Origin: Alteromonas sp. C1M14
Lineage (GTDB): Bacteria; Pseudomonadota; Gammaproteobacteria; Enterobacterales; Alteromonadaceae
Direction: 5' to 3'
DNA length: 64,000 bases
NCBI RefSeq assembly: GCF_018860965.1
Contig: NZ_JAHKQF010000011.1
Coordinates: 279,480-343,479, forward strand
Below are positions 9,037 through 17,096 of the stretch, one piece after another. The translations under genes were made by a program, and so were the position numbers. How positions within the stretch are numbered: the stretch's first letter is position 1; the number at the start of each line of letters is the position of its first letter. The notes below the pieces were generated by a model. It worked only from the letters and a program-made list of their open reading frames with translations. It ran no database searches and was not told the DNA's origin.

Positions 9037-10200
9037 TCAATGAGTAATAAGGGCGAGCACTCTACCTACGGCCAGTCCACCGGCAGTGCCGACAATGTAG
9101 CCGAGCATGGCCATAAGCACGCCCACCGGTATTAAAGCTTTCGAGTAGGATGCCGCCAGAATTGGCGCTGAAGCCACGCCACCAATATTGGCCAACGACG
9201 CCAGCCCACAGGTAAAGAGATCTAATTTAAAGAGCTTTGCGCACAGCACCATCACAAGGCCGTGGATCAGCAAAATCATACCTCCGGCCAGGATATATAC
9301 AGGGGCTTCTAGCATTTCACCAAAACTGGCTCTTGAGGCGATAAGAGCAATGATTAAATTTAGCATTACCATGGCTAGCATCTCTGCGCTGGCAAAGCGT
9401 TTTAACGGTGACATGGCACCAATGACGCCCGCAAGGGTGACATAGGCGACTGTCCATGCGGTACCCGTAAAGTAGGCCGAGGAGGGCATAAAGCCAGACA
9501 GCCATTGCGCCCAAGCAGAAACGCCACAGGAGAGCGCCAGCATCAACAATAAATTACCGCCACTAACAGGATAAGATTGTTGCTGGGATTGTTCCAACGA
9601 TGCCCCAACGTCAGCCAACATGCGATCATCGGCCCCCGTCCATCTATTAAATTGCCGTGCGAAAGGGACAAGCGCAAGAAGCAACATCACCCACAGAGCA
9701 TAGTCAATGGAGTCTATTAGCAAGGTGTAGCCCATTGCTGAATCTGGTACATCTAAGGCTAATTGCACTGCCGCTAAGTTCCCTGTGCCGCCCATCCAAC
9801 TGCCACAAAGTGCTGCAAATGTTTTCCATGCATTGTCAGCAAGACCATTGTGAAAAAGCGCAAAAGTGAGAATAAAGCCGCAGGCAATACTCATGCTAGC
9901 GAGTAAAAACGTTAGTATCATTTTCCAGCCTAGCTTTTTAATTTGCCTTAAATCGGCATTTAAAAGCATGAGAAAAATCATCGCAGGAAGTAAGTTGTTC
10001 CGCAGTGCCTTGTAGGTGTTGTCGATAACGGGGCCAGACTCCCACACACCCATGCTGGCGCAAACCATCACCACAAAATAAAGCAGTACAATGGCCGGCA
10101 AATAGCGAAACAGGCGTAACTTGACGTAGGTTTCAAGGCAATACAAGCTGCTTGCTATGGCCAATAACACCGTCACATAACCAAATGGGGTATCGATCAT
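9037..10200 (-). CDS. DUF819 family integral membrane protein
   Basis: 387 aa with about ten hydrophobic segments spread over the whole length. The conserved DUF819 stretches are recognisable, such as CGSWMGGTGNLAAVQ and LASLANIGGVASAP, two glycine-rich repeats suggestive of an inverted-repeat transporter fold. Substrate is unknown for most of the family. It stands alone on the minus strand between a convergent ZIP gene and a 343-bp intergenic stretch. Confidence 0.85.
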   Translation of the reverse strand: MIDTPFGYVTVLLAIASSLYCLETYVKLRLFRYLPAIVLLYFVVMVCASMGVWESGPVIDNTYKALRNNLLPAMIFLMLLNADLRQIKKLGWKMILTFLLASMSIACGFILTFALFHNGLADNAWKTFAALCGSWMGGTGNLAAVQLALDVPDSAMGYTLLIDSIDYALWVMLLLALVPFARQFNRWTGADDRMLADVGASLEQSQQQSYPVSGGNLLLMLALSCGVSAWAQWLSGFMPSSAYFTGTAWTVAYVTLAGVIGAMSPLKRFASAEMLAMVMLNLIIALIASRASFGEMLEAPVYILAGGMILLIHGLVMVLCAKLFKLDLFTCGLASLANIGGVASAPILAASYSKALIPVGVLMAMLGYIVGTAGGLAVGRVLALITH

Positions 10201-10543
10201 CCAACGGTTCTCCTTGTTTTGTGATCGCTAAAAAGCCGAGAGGGAAAAAACGGCCCAAGTATGGTGCGAGAAAAATGAATCAGAAGTGAGCTTGTTACCA
10301 TTAGACGACAATATTTACAGGTTAAACGGTTTGTCATTGAAATAGTGTCCTACAAGTCACAAAATAAGGGCAATACGAGAAGCCAGTAGTAATCTCTTAT
10401 TTTCATTTCATGTTTCTACTAGACTGTTTATTCTTACTTTTATTTTTTTTTAGAATAAAGTATTTCAATCAGGTTGCAAGCACTGTCTCGTGTTTATCTT
10501 CAACCTGTGAGGTCATCCTCACGCATTTGTCTTAAGGATCATT
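10201..10543. other. 343-bp intergenic stretch upstream of DUF819 and a small basic ORF
   Basis: AT-rich and without a plausible coding frame. It should hold the divergent promoters of the DUF819 gene (left) and of the 31-codon gene at 10544. A TTGCAA at 10474 and TATCTT at 10495 are only 15 bp apart, so no promoter is claimed. Confidence 0.4.
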
Positions 10544-10639
10544 ATGCGAACAAGCTTTGCTCGAACCAGAGTTAACCCTGGTGCTTTTAGCAGACCTGTA
10601 CGATCAAAACCTAGCAAGCCTGCGAAAAAGAAAAAGTAA
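10544..10639 (+). CDS. Small very basic peptide, 31 aa
   Basis: ATG at 10544 is preceded by AAGGA with 5-nt spacing. The product begins MRTSFARTRVNPGAF and ends in a KPAKKKK tail, with about a third of its residues Arg or Lys. A rho-independent terminator follows 8 bp after the stop, so the unit has its own start, stop and termination signal. Function is unknown; a nucleic-acid- or ribosome-binding role is a guess from charge. It could be the coding part of a small RNA. Confidence 0.6.
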   Translation: MRTSFARTRVNPGAFSRPVRSKPSKPAKKKK

Positions 10640-10647
10640 ACACAATG

Positions 10648-10690
10648 GCCAAGCCTAGCTGAATGTAGGGCTTGGCTTTTCTTTTTTACT
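10648..10690 (+). terminator. Rho-independent terminator of the 31-aa gene
   Basis: GCCAAGCCTA pairs with TAGGGCTTGGC (one bulged G) around a short loop, followed by TTTTCTTTTTT. It could also act on the convergent LacI-type gene, which ends at 10693. Confidence 0.8.
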
Positions 10691-10692
10691 GC

Positions 10693-11730
10693 CTATTTTC
10701 CCGTTGAATCACGGATAATTAATTCTGGACAGAAATATCGAGGTGTTTTGGGTTTTTCTCTGTCTTTATGGGTGCGGCGCTCTTGGATCGTACTAATTAG
10801 TAAGTCACCGGCTTGTTTCGCAATATCGCTGGTGGGTTGCGCTGCAGTGGTAATCGGCGGCCAGGTTTGCAATGAAAACGGACTATTCTCAAAACCAGCA
10901 ATAGCAAGTTGTTGAGGCACATTTAGCCCATGCAAGCGGGCATGAAATAGTGCTCCAGAGGCAATTTCATCATTACAGGCAAAAACGGCAGTGGGCGGTG
11001 TTGGTAATGACAGTAGTGTTTTCATGCCTGCCACTCCACTATTAAACGCATATTGGCCATTGAAGCGTAAGGCTTGATCGTTAGCTAGACCGTGCTTTGC
11101 CAAAGCATCAAGATATCCTTGCTCCCGTTCAAGGGTAGAGCGGTGAGAATGATCGCCGGATAAAAAGCCAATACGTTTATGCCCTAAGCCAATCAGGTGG
11201 TCTACGATACGCTCTGCCGCTAGCCTATCATCAATACATACCCAGCGCCCTTGGGGAATATCCGGAGCGTCGCCAGAAACCACGCCCACAAATGGGACCC
11301 CTGATTCCGCAATTTGGGCCAATACCTCGGGCATTTCAGAAAGGGGAGGTGACAACACCAAGCCTGCCAATTTAGAGCGGGAAATCATCCCCAATAGAGT
11401 ATGGGCAATATTCGACTTTGAAGCATCGCAAGGATAAATAAGTAATTCATAGTTGCGTTCATGACAGGCTTCTAACAACCCTTTTTGCATATCAATAATG
11501 TAATACGCATTTGGATTATCGTAGACATACCCGATGGCGTAGGACTGCACTGCGGCTAAGTTCCTAGCTGCTTGATTGGGCTGATAATTTAACGTATTAA
11601 TGGCGTGCTGAACCTTTTCCAGTGTTTCAGCTTTAACGTTTGATTCGTTATTGATAACCCGGGAAACCGTTTTAAAGGAGACCCCTGCAAGTTTCGCCAC
11701 ATCCTTGATGGTTGCTTTCAATCCCACCAC
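10693..11730 (-). CDS. LacI-family transcriptional regulator
   Basis: 345 aa. The N-terminal helix-turn-helix (ATIKDVAKLAGVSFKTVSRV, about residues 6-25) and hinge are typical. They are followed by a periplasmic-binding-protein-like sensor domain (about 60-335) with TAVFACNDEIASGALF. LacI-type proteins usually repress sugar-uptake genes and respond to a sugar ligand. No sugar operon is adjacent, so the target is not visible here. The flanking genes are the 31-aa basic peptide (convergent) and a YitT gene in the same direction. Confidence 0.92.
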   Translation of the reverse strand: MVGLKATIKDVAKLAGVSFKTVSRVINNESNVKAETLEKVQHAINTLNYQPNQAARNLAAVQSYAIGYVYDNPNAYYIIDMQKGLLEACHERNYELLIYPCDASKSNIAHTLLGMISRSKLAGLVLSPPLSEMPEVLAQIAESGVPFVGVVSGDAPDIPQGRWVCIDDRLAAERIVDHLIGLGHKRIGFLSGDHSHRSTLEREQGYLDALAKHGLANDQALRFNGQYAFNSGVAGMKTLLSLPTPPTAVFACNDEIASGALFHARLHGLNVPQQLAIAGFENSPFSLQTWPPITTAAQPTSDIAKQAGDLLISTIQERRTHKDREKPKTPRYFCPELIIRDSTGK

Positions 11731-11828
11731 TCCTCTCTTTCGTACCTATCCTTGGTCATATTGTGCCACAAGGTGAGTGAATTTACTTAGCGTATTAGGC
11801 AGTCTAACCCAGAGAAAAAGCCCTTGCT

Positions 11829-12512
11829 TTAGCTTTGCTGCTGAGGCGAAAGTGGGCGGGAAGTATTGGTCTGTTCGGGGTCAGTGTTTTTTTGTCGTCC
11901 ACGAAGGGTATAGCGCTCTGGACGGTGATTCAGCGACAGTACCATATTTAAGCAAAAAGCAGCCAGAATCGACAGCAAAACGAGGGGAATGCTCAATAAT
12001 GTAAGGGAGCACATAAGAATGATGCCGTCGAGGGTTAACAGTAAAAAGCCGGCGCGAATACCGTATTTTTGTTGTAAAAAGTACGCCAGAATCCCCATGC
12101 CGCCCAAACTGGAGCTGTGCCTAAACATGATCAGCATGCCTACGCCAATAAGAATACCGCCAAACACGGCGGTGAATAGCGGATCGGCCTGATTAATGTT
12201 CACCACACTAGGTATGAACTTTGAAAGCACCGAAATTGTAGTCACAGAAATAAAGGTATTAATGGTGAAGCGCTTACCAATTTGTGTCCACGCCAGCACA
12301 TAAAAGGGCAGGTTGATGAGAAAAAACAAAACACTAAAATCGACGGAAAATGCGTAAGTTGCAAGCAATGCTATGCCGGCGGCACCGCCAATCATGAGAT
12401 CCTGAGACTGAAACAGGTAAATACCGAATGCAACAAACAATCCGGCACTTATTAAGGCAAAGATGTCTTCAATAATACTGTGATTGGCTTTTTGCACAGG
12501 AAATCTCCTCAT
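11829..12512 (-). CDS. YitT family membrane protein
   Basis: 227 aa with five to six hydrophobic segments, including the YitT-type GLFVAFGIYLFQSQDL and GGAAGIALL stretch and FGGILIGVGMLIMFRHSSSLGG. The soluble DUF2179 domain found at the C-terminus of many YitT proteins is absent; instead there is a short polar tail. The function of the family is not settled. It is separated from the LacI gene by about 100 bp and from the macrodomain gene by about 140 bp. Confidence 0.85.
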   Translation of the reverse strand: MRRFPVQKANHSIIEDIFALISAGLFVAFGIYLFQSQDLMIGGAAGIALLATYAFSVDFSVLFFLINLPFYVLAWTQIGKRFTINTFISVTTISVLSKFIPSVVNINQADPLFTAVFGGILIGVGMLIMFRHSSSLGGMGILAYFLQQKYGIRAGFLLLTLDGIILMCSLTLLSIPLVLLSILAAFCLNMVLSLNHRPERYTLRGRQKNTDPEQTNTSRPLSPQQQS

Positions 12513-12653
12513 CGCTAAGGGCGCATTATACGAACAAATTCCTACAATGTACCTGTGGACGAGAAAGGAACCCGCTTAGCTATGGCCAGCGTTGGTAAGT
12601 TTGCTTTACAAATTGCAATCTTAAAGTAGTCAGTGTGTGAATGATATGTAAAT

Positions 12654-13157
12654 TTAGCCGATAAGCCCACGATATGCAGATAAAACATCATCGCCAAAGC
12701 ACACCAAGTAGATTTTTTCCGGCAGGTGTCGACCACTAGCATGGGTTCGAATTGTGCCTAATGCCAATTCGCAGGCAGCCCGCACAGGGTAACCATAAAT
12801 GCCGCAACTGATAGCAGGAAAAGCAATACTCTTGATATTATTCTGCGCCGCTAAGATTAAGCTGTTTCGGTAGCACTTCGCTAATAATGCACTTTCCTGA
12901 TTAAATCCGCCTCGCCAAATGGGGCCTACTGTGTGGATGATGTACGGAGCATTGAGTTCAAACCCCGGCGTCAGTACGGCTTGGCCGGTTTCACATCCCC
13001 CCAACGTTTTACAGTAGTCGAATAACTGAGGGCCTGCTGCATGATGAATAGCGCCGTCCACACCGCCGCCTCCTAGCAAAGTAGGGTTGGCCGCATTAAC
13101 AATAGCATCGACTTCAAATTGAGTGATATCGCCTTCAACAACGTTAATTTGCGCCAT
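12654..13157 (-). CDS. Macrodomain O-acetyl-ADP-ribose deacetylase (YmdB/MacroD type)
   Basis: 167 aa, a single macrodomain. Diagnostic motifs are [22 protein letters not shown] near residues 17-38 (seen as [12 protein letters not shown] and [10 protein letters not shown]) and [12 protein letters not shown]. MacroD-type enzymes hydrolyse O-acetyl-ADP-ribose and remove ADP-ribose from proteins in the cytoplasm. Length and motifs match the stand-alone bacterial form. It appears monocistronic, with a 344-bp non-coding stretch upstream. Confidence 0.93.
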   Translation of the reverse strand: MAQINVVEGDITQFEVDAIVNAANPTLLGGGGVDGAIHHAAGPQLFDYCKTLGGCETGQAVLTPGFELNAPYIIHTVGPIWRGGFNQESALLAKCYRNSLILAAQNNIKSIAFPAISCGIYGYPVRAACELALGTIRTHASGRHLPEKIYLVCFGDDVLSAYRGLIG

Positions 13158-13501
13158 TGTGCTTCCTGTAATTGACGGGGTTATTATCCCAGTAATTTCC
13201 GCTAGCTAGCTCGACGTCATTATTTTCGTGTATCAAAAATGCGACACCAGTATTGAGGAAAAACGAAAGTTAGGCATACCGCACATCGTATCTGAAAGGC
13301 GGTGAATACGGGTTGGCAGAGGAAAAAAGATAAGCCGGAGCAAGAGTGTTCCTTAATTAATAGGGAAATAGTAGCGGGTGTATTCATAAACTGTGCCGCT
13401 TATATTCAGTGGGGGATAACGTGAGTTAGAGTAACTTAAAGAGAGGATAGAAAGACGCAAAGCGGCTTTTGCTGGCTTTGCGTCTATAACCTTAAGATAG
13501 G
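13158..13501. other. 344-bp non-coding stretch
   Basis: Between the macrodomain gene and the DUF3012 lipoprotein gene, both minus strand. It contains a perfect 11-bp-stem hairpin at 13453-13485, taken as the terminator of the DUF3012 gene, and presumably the macrodomain promoter. Nothing else is recognised. Confidence 0.5.
13453..13485 (-). terminator. Hairpin downstream of DUF3012 gene
   Basis: AGACGCAAAGC and GCTTTGCGTCT pair perfectly over an 11-nt loop, 17 bp past the stop codon. On the minus strand it runs into TTCTATCC, a weak T tract. Confidence 0.55.
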
Positions 13502-13675
13502 CTAATCGTTGCTAGGGAAAATACAGTGTTTGGTAAAATCGGTGGCTTCGTTTGCAGTCCAATCACCTTTAGGTTTTTCTTTTAATTGTGCACACCATTC
13601 TTTGCTTCCCACTTCTGGCGCACAACCGGCAAGGGCGAAACACACCGCGACTAATCCTAACATTGCTTTTTTCAT
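13502..13675 (-). CDS. DUF3012 family small lipoprotein
   Basis: 57 aa starting MKKAMLGLVAVCFALAGCAP, a lipoprotein signal with lipobox LAGC at residues 15-18. The mature part has KEWCAQLKEKPKGDW, a NEATDFTKHC segment and two further Cys, the DUF3012 pattern. It should be anchored to a membrane by its lipidated Cys. Function is unknown. The gene is short, stands alone on the minus strand, and is followed by a strong hairpin. Confidence 0.85.
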   Translation of the reverse strand: MKKAMLGLVAVCFALAGCAPEVGSKEWCAQLKEKPKGDWTANEATDFTKHCIFPSND

Positions 13676-13819
13676 TATCTATCCTTCGCTTATCATCAAT
13701 AGAAGATATGTTACGCGAGAATAATTTATCAGATCAATGGCAAACCTTTTAAACTTTCGACTAATGATGTTAGCGCTTAAATTGCCAATTACTCGTTATG
13801 ATAGACCCGTTTACCGGGT

Positions 13820-14356
13820 TTATTTTATCAATATGAGTATGGGTTTGAATTCGTCAGCACGGCAGTCTTTTACGAGTTCAAATAGGCACATTTCTAAGCC
13901 GGTAATAGAAAGCCCTAATGCTGAACACTTGCTGATGGCTAAGGCATGGTTTTCTGCGCTGCGAGAGGCAATACAGTCGGAAACCATATGGACATCCAGC
14001 CCAGCTTTAGCCATTCCTTTTGCCGTTTGATATACGCATACATGGGCCTCGATACCGCAAACTAGCCAGTTTTCTACTTCGGTAAATTGCAACGCTTCCA
14101 TTAACGAGTCTGACAAACAACCATCAAAGGTGTACTTGGCTAGGCGGGGTTGATCCGGTAAAAGTAACCGGATCTCTTCGATGGTAGAGCCCAGTTTTTC
14201 CGGGTTTTGTTCCAGTATAATAATGGGAAGCCCCAGTATTTTCGCCCCTTTAATTAATGTTTCACAACGCGTTATAAACCCATGGCTATCATGTACTTGC
14301 CTAGCTAGGTTTCCCTGAATATCGACAATCAGCAAGCCTGTGTTGTTTTTATTCAT
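13820..14356 (-). CDS. Isochorismatase-family hydrolase
   Basis: 178 aa from the ATG at 14356, chosen because AAGGTG lies just upstream. The cysteine-hydrolase fold is recognisable: LLIVDIQGNLA carries the catalytic Asp, LAKYTFDG the Lys, and CGIEAHVCVYQTA the nucleophilic Cys region. Family members hydrolyse isochorismate, nicotinamide or related amides; this subfamily (YcaC/hydrolase type) has no firm substrate. It is monocistronic, 64 bp from the GNAT gene upstream. Confidence 0.88.
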   Translation of the reverse strand: MNKNNTGLLIVDIQGNLARQVHDSHGFITRCETLIKGAKILGLPIIILEQNPEKLGSTIEEIRLLLPDQPRLAKYTFDGCLSDSLMEALQFTEVENWLVCGIEAHVCVYQTAKGMAKAGLDVHMVSDCIASRSAENHALAISKCSALGLSITGLEMCLFELVKDCRADEFKPILILIK

Positions 14357-14437
14357 AACGCACCTTGTCATCAATGATAATTGGGTATTACAACATTAAA
14401 GGCGAACGCTCTAAATGAGGTAATTAAAATGGCTACA

Positions 14438-14920
14438 TTACAGGGACTTTTGCCAAAAAACTGCCTCGCCAGCCTCAGGATCTAACTGGTAACTGGAAAA
14501 ACCAAATTTTTGGTACGCGTTTTTAGCGACCACATTATTACTTAATACCTCTAATGTGATTTTACAGCACCCTTTATGGGTGGCTATCTTCTCTACTTCC
14601 TCAAGCAACTTTTGGCTGACACCTAACCCTCTAAAGGGTTTTCTTACACATATGTCGTGGATATTGATAATTGGCTTACAGGCAAAGGTAGAAAAGGCTT
14701 CAAAGCAATTGGTTAAACCCGCCGGTTGGCCATCCACATAGGCAATAACGCTAAAGGCGTGAGGAAGCGTAGCAAGCTTTGCTACTAAGTTACTGTATAC
14801 CTGTTCCGACAAGGGCGCGCCGCCACCCATGGGATCTGCGGCATAATCACTTAATAAAAAAGGAATGTCTTTTTGGTGGGCTTTATCGGCATAGTCAGCC
14901 CGTACAATAGTTATTTTCAT
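14438..14920 (-). CDS. GNAT family N-acetyltransferase
   Basis: 160 aa, one GNAT domain. The acetyl-CoA loop appears as RKPFRGLGVSQKLLEEVE, preceded by NIHDICV and followed by ITLEVLSNNVVAKNAYQKFGF, the usual end of the fold. Substrate unknown. It differs from the GNAT proteins of the cassette array further right and lies in normal chromosomal context. Confidence 0.87.
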   Translation of the reverse strand: MKITIVRADYADKAHQKDIPFLLSDYAADPMGGGAPLSEQVYSNLVAKLATLPHAFSVIAYVDGQPAGLTNCFEAFSTFACKPIINIHDICVRKPFRGLGVSQKLLEEVEKIATHKGCCKITLEVLSNNVVAKNAYQKFGFSSYQLDPEAGEAVFWQKSL

Positions 14921-15170
14921 AGTTTGTGTCTTGTTATTTTATAACGAATAAAAAGGATGCTTGGCTAAAGGGCATACTACCCTGTAGAGGGCTAACTCTC
15001 TACCCACTATTGCTTGGCCTTATTTAGGCATCATACTCGCGTCTATCCCCCACGGTTTATCTATGGCCTGTAAAAGCTTGGACGGTAAAGGCTTCCTTGG
15101 CTAACTTTGGTTATCACCGGGATGGTAAGGAGCCTCGCTCGTATCTCCTGCAACCGGCAAAAACGGTGCA

Positions 15171-15497
15171 TTAAGGTTGCTGTAGGAGAACAGTAACGGG
15201 GGACGTTTTTTCATGGGAAGATGAGGTGTCTTTTTTATCAGGATCGATGGGCTGAATTGGCTTGTTTCTCACGCATATTAAGTCTTCATCGGTAACGTAC
15301 TGGCAGGTACCAATATATAAGTCGTTGTGATGCCCTTCATACTGACAAGATGCGGAACGCTGTTTTTCTTGGCATACCGCCATGGCTGCCTTGTTAAGTG
15401 GACCTGCATGTGCAGCTGCTTTACCGGCTATCAGTAGTAACAGTAAAGCAACGGCACTTGGCCCTAAAATTGTCTGGTGACGACCTTTAAAATTCAT
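15171..15497 (-). CDS. Secreted hypothetical protein, 108 aa
   Basis: An N-terminal hydrophobic segment (about residues 12-28, ending AGKAAAHAG) looks like a signal peptide. The mature part has four Cys in VCQEKQRSASCQYEG and TCQYVTDEDLICV, likely two disulfides, then a polar tail. It starts 22 bp after the YHYH gene ends and shares its strand, so the two are probably cotranscribed. No family recognised. Confidence 0.6.
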   Translation of the reverse strand: MNFKGRHQTILGPSAVALLLLLIAGKAAAHAGPLNKAAMAVCQEKQRSASCQYEGHHNDLYIGTCQYVTDEDLICVRNKPIQPIDPDKKDTSSSHEKTSPVTVLLQQP

Positions 15498-15518
15498 TGT
15501 TATCTCGATTAGTCATAA

Positions 15519-16610
15519 CTAGTGTGACGGTGCGTTATCAGGGGCGCCGGGGGGAGGACCTGCGCCAAAGGGAGGACGCCCGCCAGGAGGTGGACCGCCC
15601 GGTGGCGGACCAGCCATGCCGGCGGGGCGCACTGTCTCACCATGAAGGCATCCTATGATCATGTTTTCACTGGGGCTGGCTGCGCGATAATGATAACCAC
15701 GAATGGGATCACTGGTTCCTCGGCATTCATCCAACGATTCTGCTTCATTTCCTTGGGCATCACGCATTGCATAAATGGCGTACCCGTCAGGCGCATAACC
15801 AATTAAAGGCGCGTAGCCATCATGATTCACGTCGGTGGCGGTACATCCGGTTACCGCATGATAGTGGTAACCTTGGTGGGCGTTAATATGACCACCACAG
15901 TCATCAAAGGCGGCAATTGTGTAGCTTCCCAATATATCGTTTACGGGAGCAGGACCTGCCAACTCGGCGCCATCTAAGGCAATGCCCGCGGTACGCACAC
16001 GCTCGATACGATTTTTATTCGCAGGTATTGGCGTGGTGGGGATCAAGTAGGTTAACGAGAAATCCTCTTCAAGGTAGGCCATTTCACATTCTATACAGTT
16101 TTGTTTGTACTGGGCTTCTACATCGGGGCGTGCAGCACCGAAGCAGGCTTCTTTGGTGGCAGTATAGCGAACCTTGCCTGAGTCTGGATCGTACAATTTC
16201 CAGTTCGGATCATCATAATAGGTGCTTAAATTGGCAATAAAATTGCCAGTGAGATCCACTAACTCTCCCTCACCATCTTTGCTAAACCAGCCGCCAGCCG
16301 TTTCTGCTGAATCGTTAATGGTTCGTGGACAAAATGGGCCCGGTGCTCGGGTGCCTGGAGTACCAGCGGTTACCAGTTTATAACAGGTGGTTTTGGTGCC
16401 TGCGGTGGTTTCACAGTCAACTATTTCTGGCGGCTGAATAAAAGCACCGTCTTTAAATAGGGCAATATTGATGCCTGGGGCGTCTGCCATAGCCTTAGCG
16501 GGTTCAGGTTGTTGAGGGGACACTGCGGAATCTGAATCGCAACCACCAATCAAAAGGGCGCCAAGAGTGGCGAGGGTTGGCAGTAGCGTAAGCTGTGAAC
16601 GATGTAGCAC
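15519..16610 (-). CDS. YHYH-domain lipoprotein
   Basis: 363 aa. A lipobox (LIGGC, near residue 24) follows a hydrophobic start. The YHYH domain carries the naming motif in HQGYHYHAVTGC and a second, altered copy in RGYHYRAASP, with GYAPDGYAIYAM between. The last about 35 residues are a Pro/Gly-rich tail (PPPGGPPPGGRPP). The molecular function of the YHYH family is unknown. It forms a minus-strand unit with the 108-aa secreted protein. Confidence 0.85.
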   Translation of the reverse strand: MLHRSQLTLLPTLATLGALLIGGCDSDSAVSPQQPEPAKAMADAPGINIALFKDGAFIQPPEIVDCETTAGTKTTCYKLVTAGTPGTRAPGPFCPRTINDSAETAGGWFSKDGEGELVDLTGNFIANLSTYYDDPNWKLYDPDSGKVRYTATKEACFGAARPDVEAQYKQNCIECEMAYLEEDFSLTYLIPTTPIPANKNRIERVRTAGIALDGAELAGPAPVNDILGSYTIAAFDDCGGHINAHQGYHYHAVTGCTATDVNHDGYAPLIGYAPDGYAIYAMRDAQGNEAESLDECRGTSDPIRGYHYRAASPSENMIIGCLHGETVRPAGMAGPPPGGPPPGGRPPFGAGPPPGAPDNAPSH

Positions 16611-16638
16611 AGTGAGTTCCTTTATTACATAAATTCGA

Positions 16639-17040
16639 TTATTGCGAAACGGAGAGTTCTTTTAGCGACATAAGAGCAAGCTGAGCTTTGTCGCTAGGAA
16701 CAAATATATGATCATGGTAATACGCGGCTATCACATTTGCACTTATTCCCTTGTCCGCTAAGGTGGCAGAAATTGCGGCGGTTAATCCCACCCCATCTAA
16801 ACTTGAATGTACCGTAAGCGTGATCTGACGATAACTGCCGGAAAAAGCCAGTTTCGCCTTTTGGGCAACGGCTTTTGTTAGCACCAAGGTCAGCCCTTCT
16901 TGTTCACAGAAGGTGGCCACGGGGTTGAGTTCGAGATACTGGCTTAAAGGGGCTTCTACCGTACAGAAGACAAATTCATCGTCTAGCAATACGGGACGCA
17001 TGGCACAAAGTAGTGTGCGTAAATCTGTGATACCTGACAT
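16639..17040 (-). CDS. ACT-domain-containing protein
   Basis: 133 aa made of two ACT-like units. The second (about 70-125) shows LTVHSSLDGVGLTAAISATLADKGISAN, given here as HSSLDGVGLTAAI and LADKGISANV. ACT domains bind small ligands, often amino acids. No catalytic domain is attached, as in the stand-alone COG3602 group. It lies between a SulP gene and the YHYH gene on the same strand. Confidence 0.82.
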   Translation of the reverse strand: MSGITDLRTLLCAMRPVLLDDEFVFCTVEAPLSQYLELNPVATFCEQEGLTLVLTKAVAQKAKLAFSGSYRQITLTVHSSLDGVGLTAAISATLADKGISANVIAAYYHDHIFVPSDKAQLALMSLKELSVSQ

Positions 17041-17096
17041 CTTGCTTACCTTTAACGTTGTTTGCCCGAGGTTATATTACCCCTTTTTTAAGGGAT

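Noticed and set aside
12542..12742. Minus-strand 66-codon frame after the macrodomain gene
   Set aside because: Overlaps the macrodomain gene and lacks an SD or homologue.
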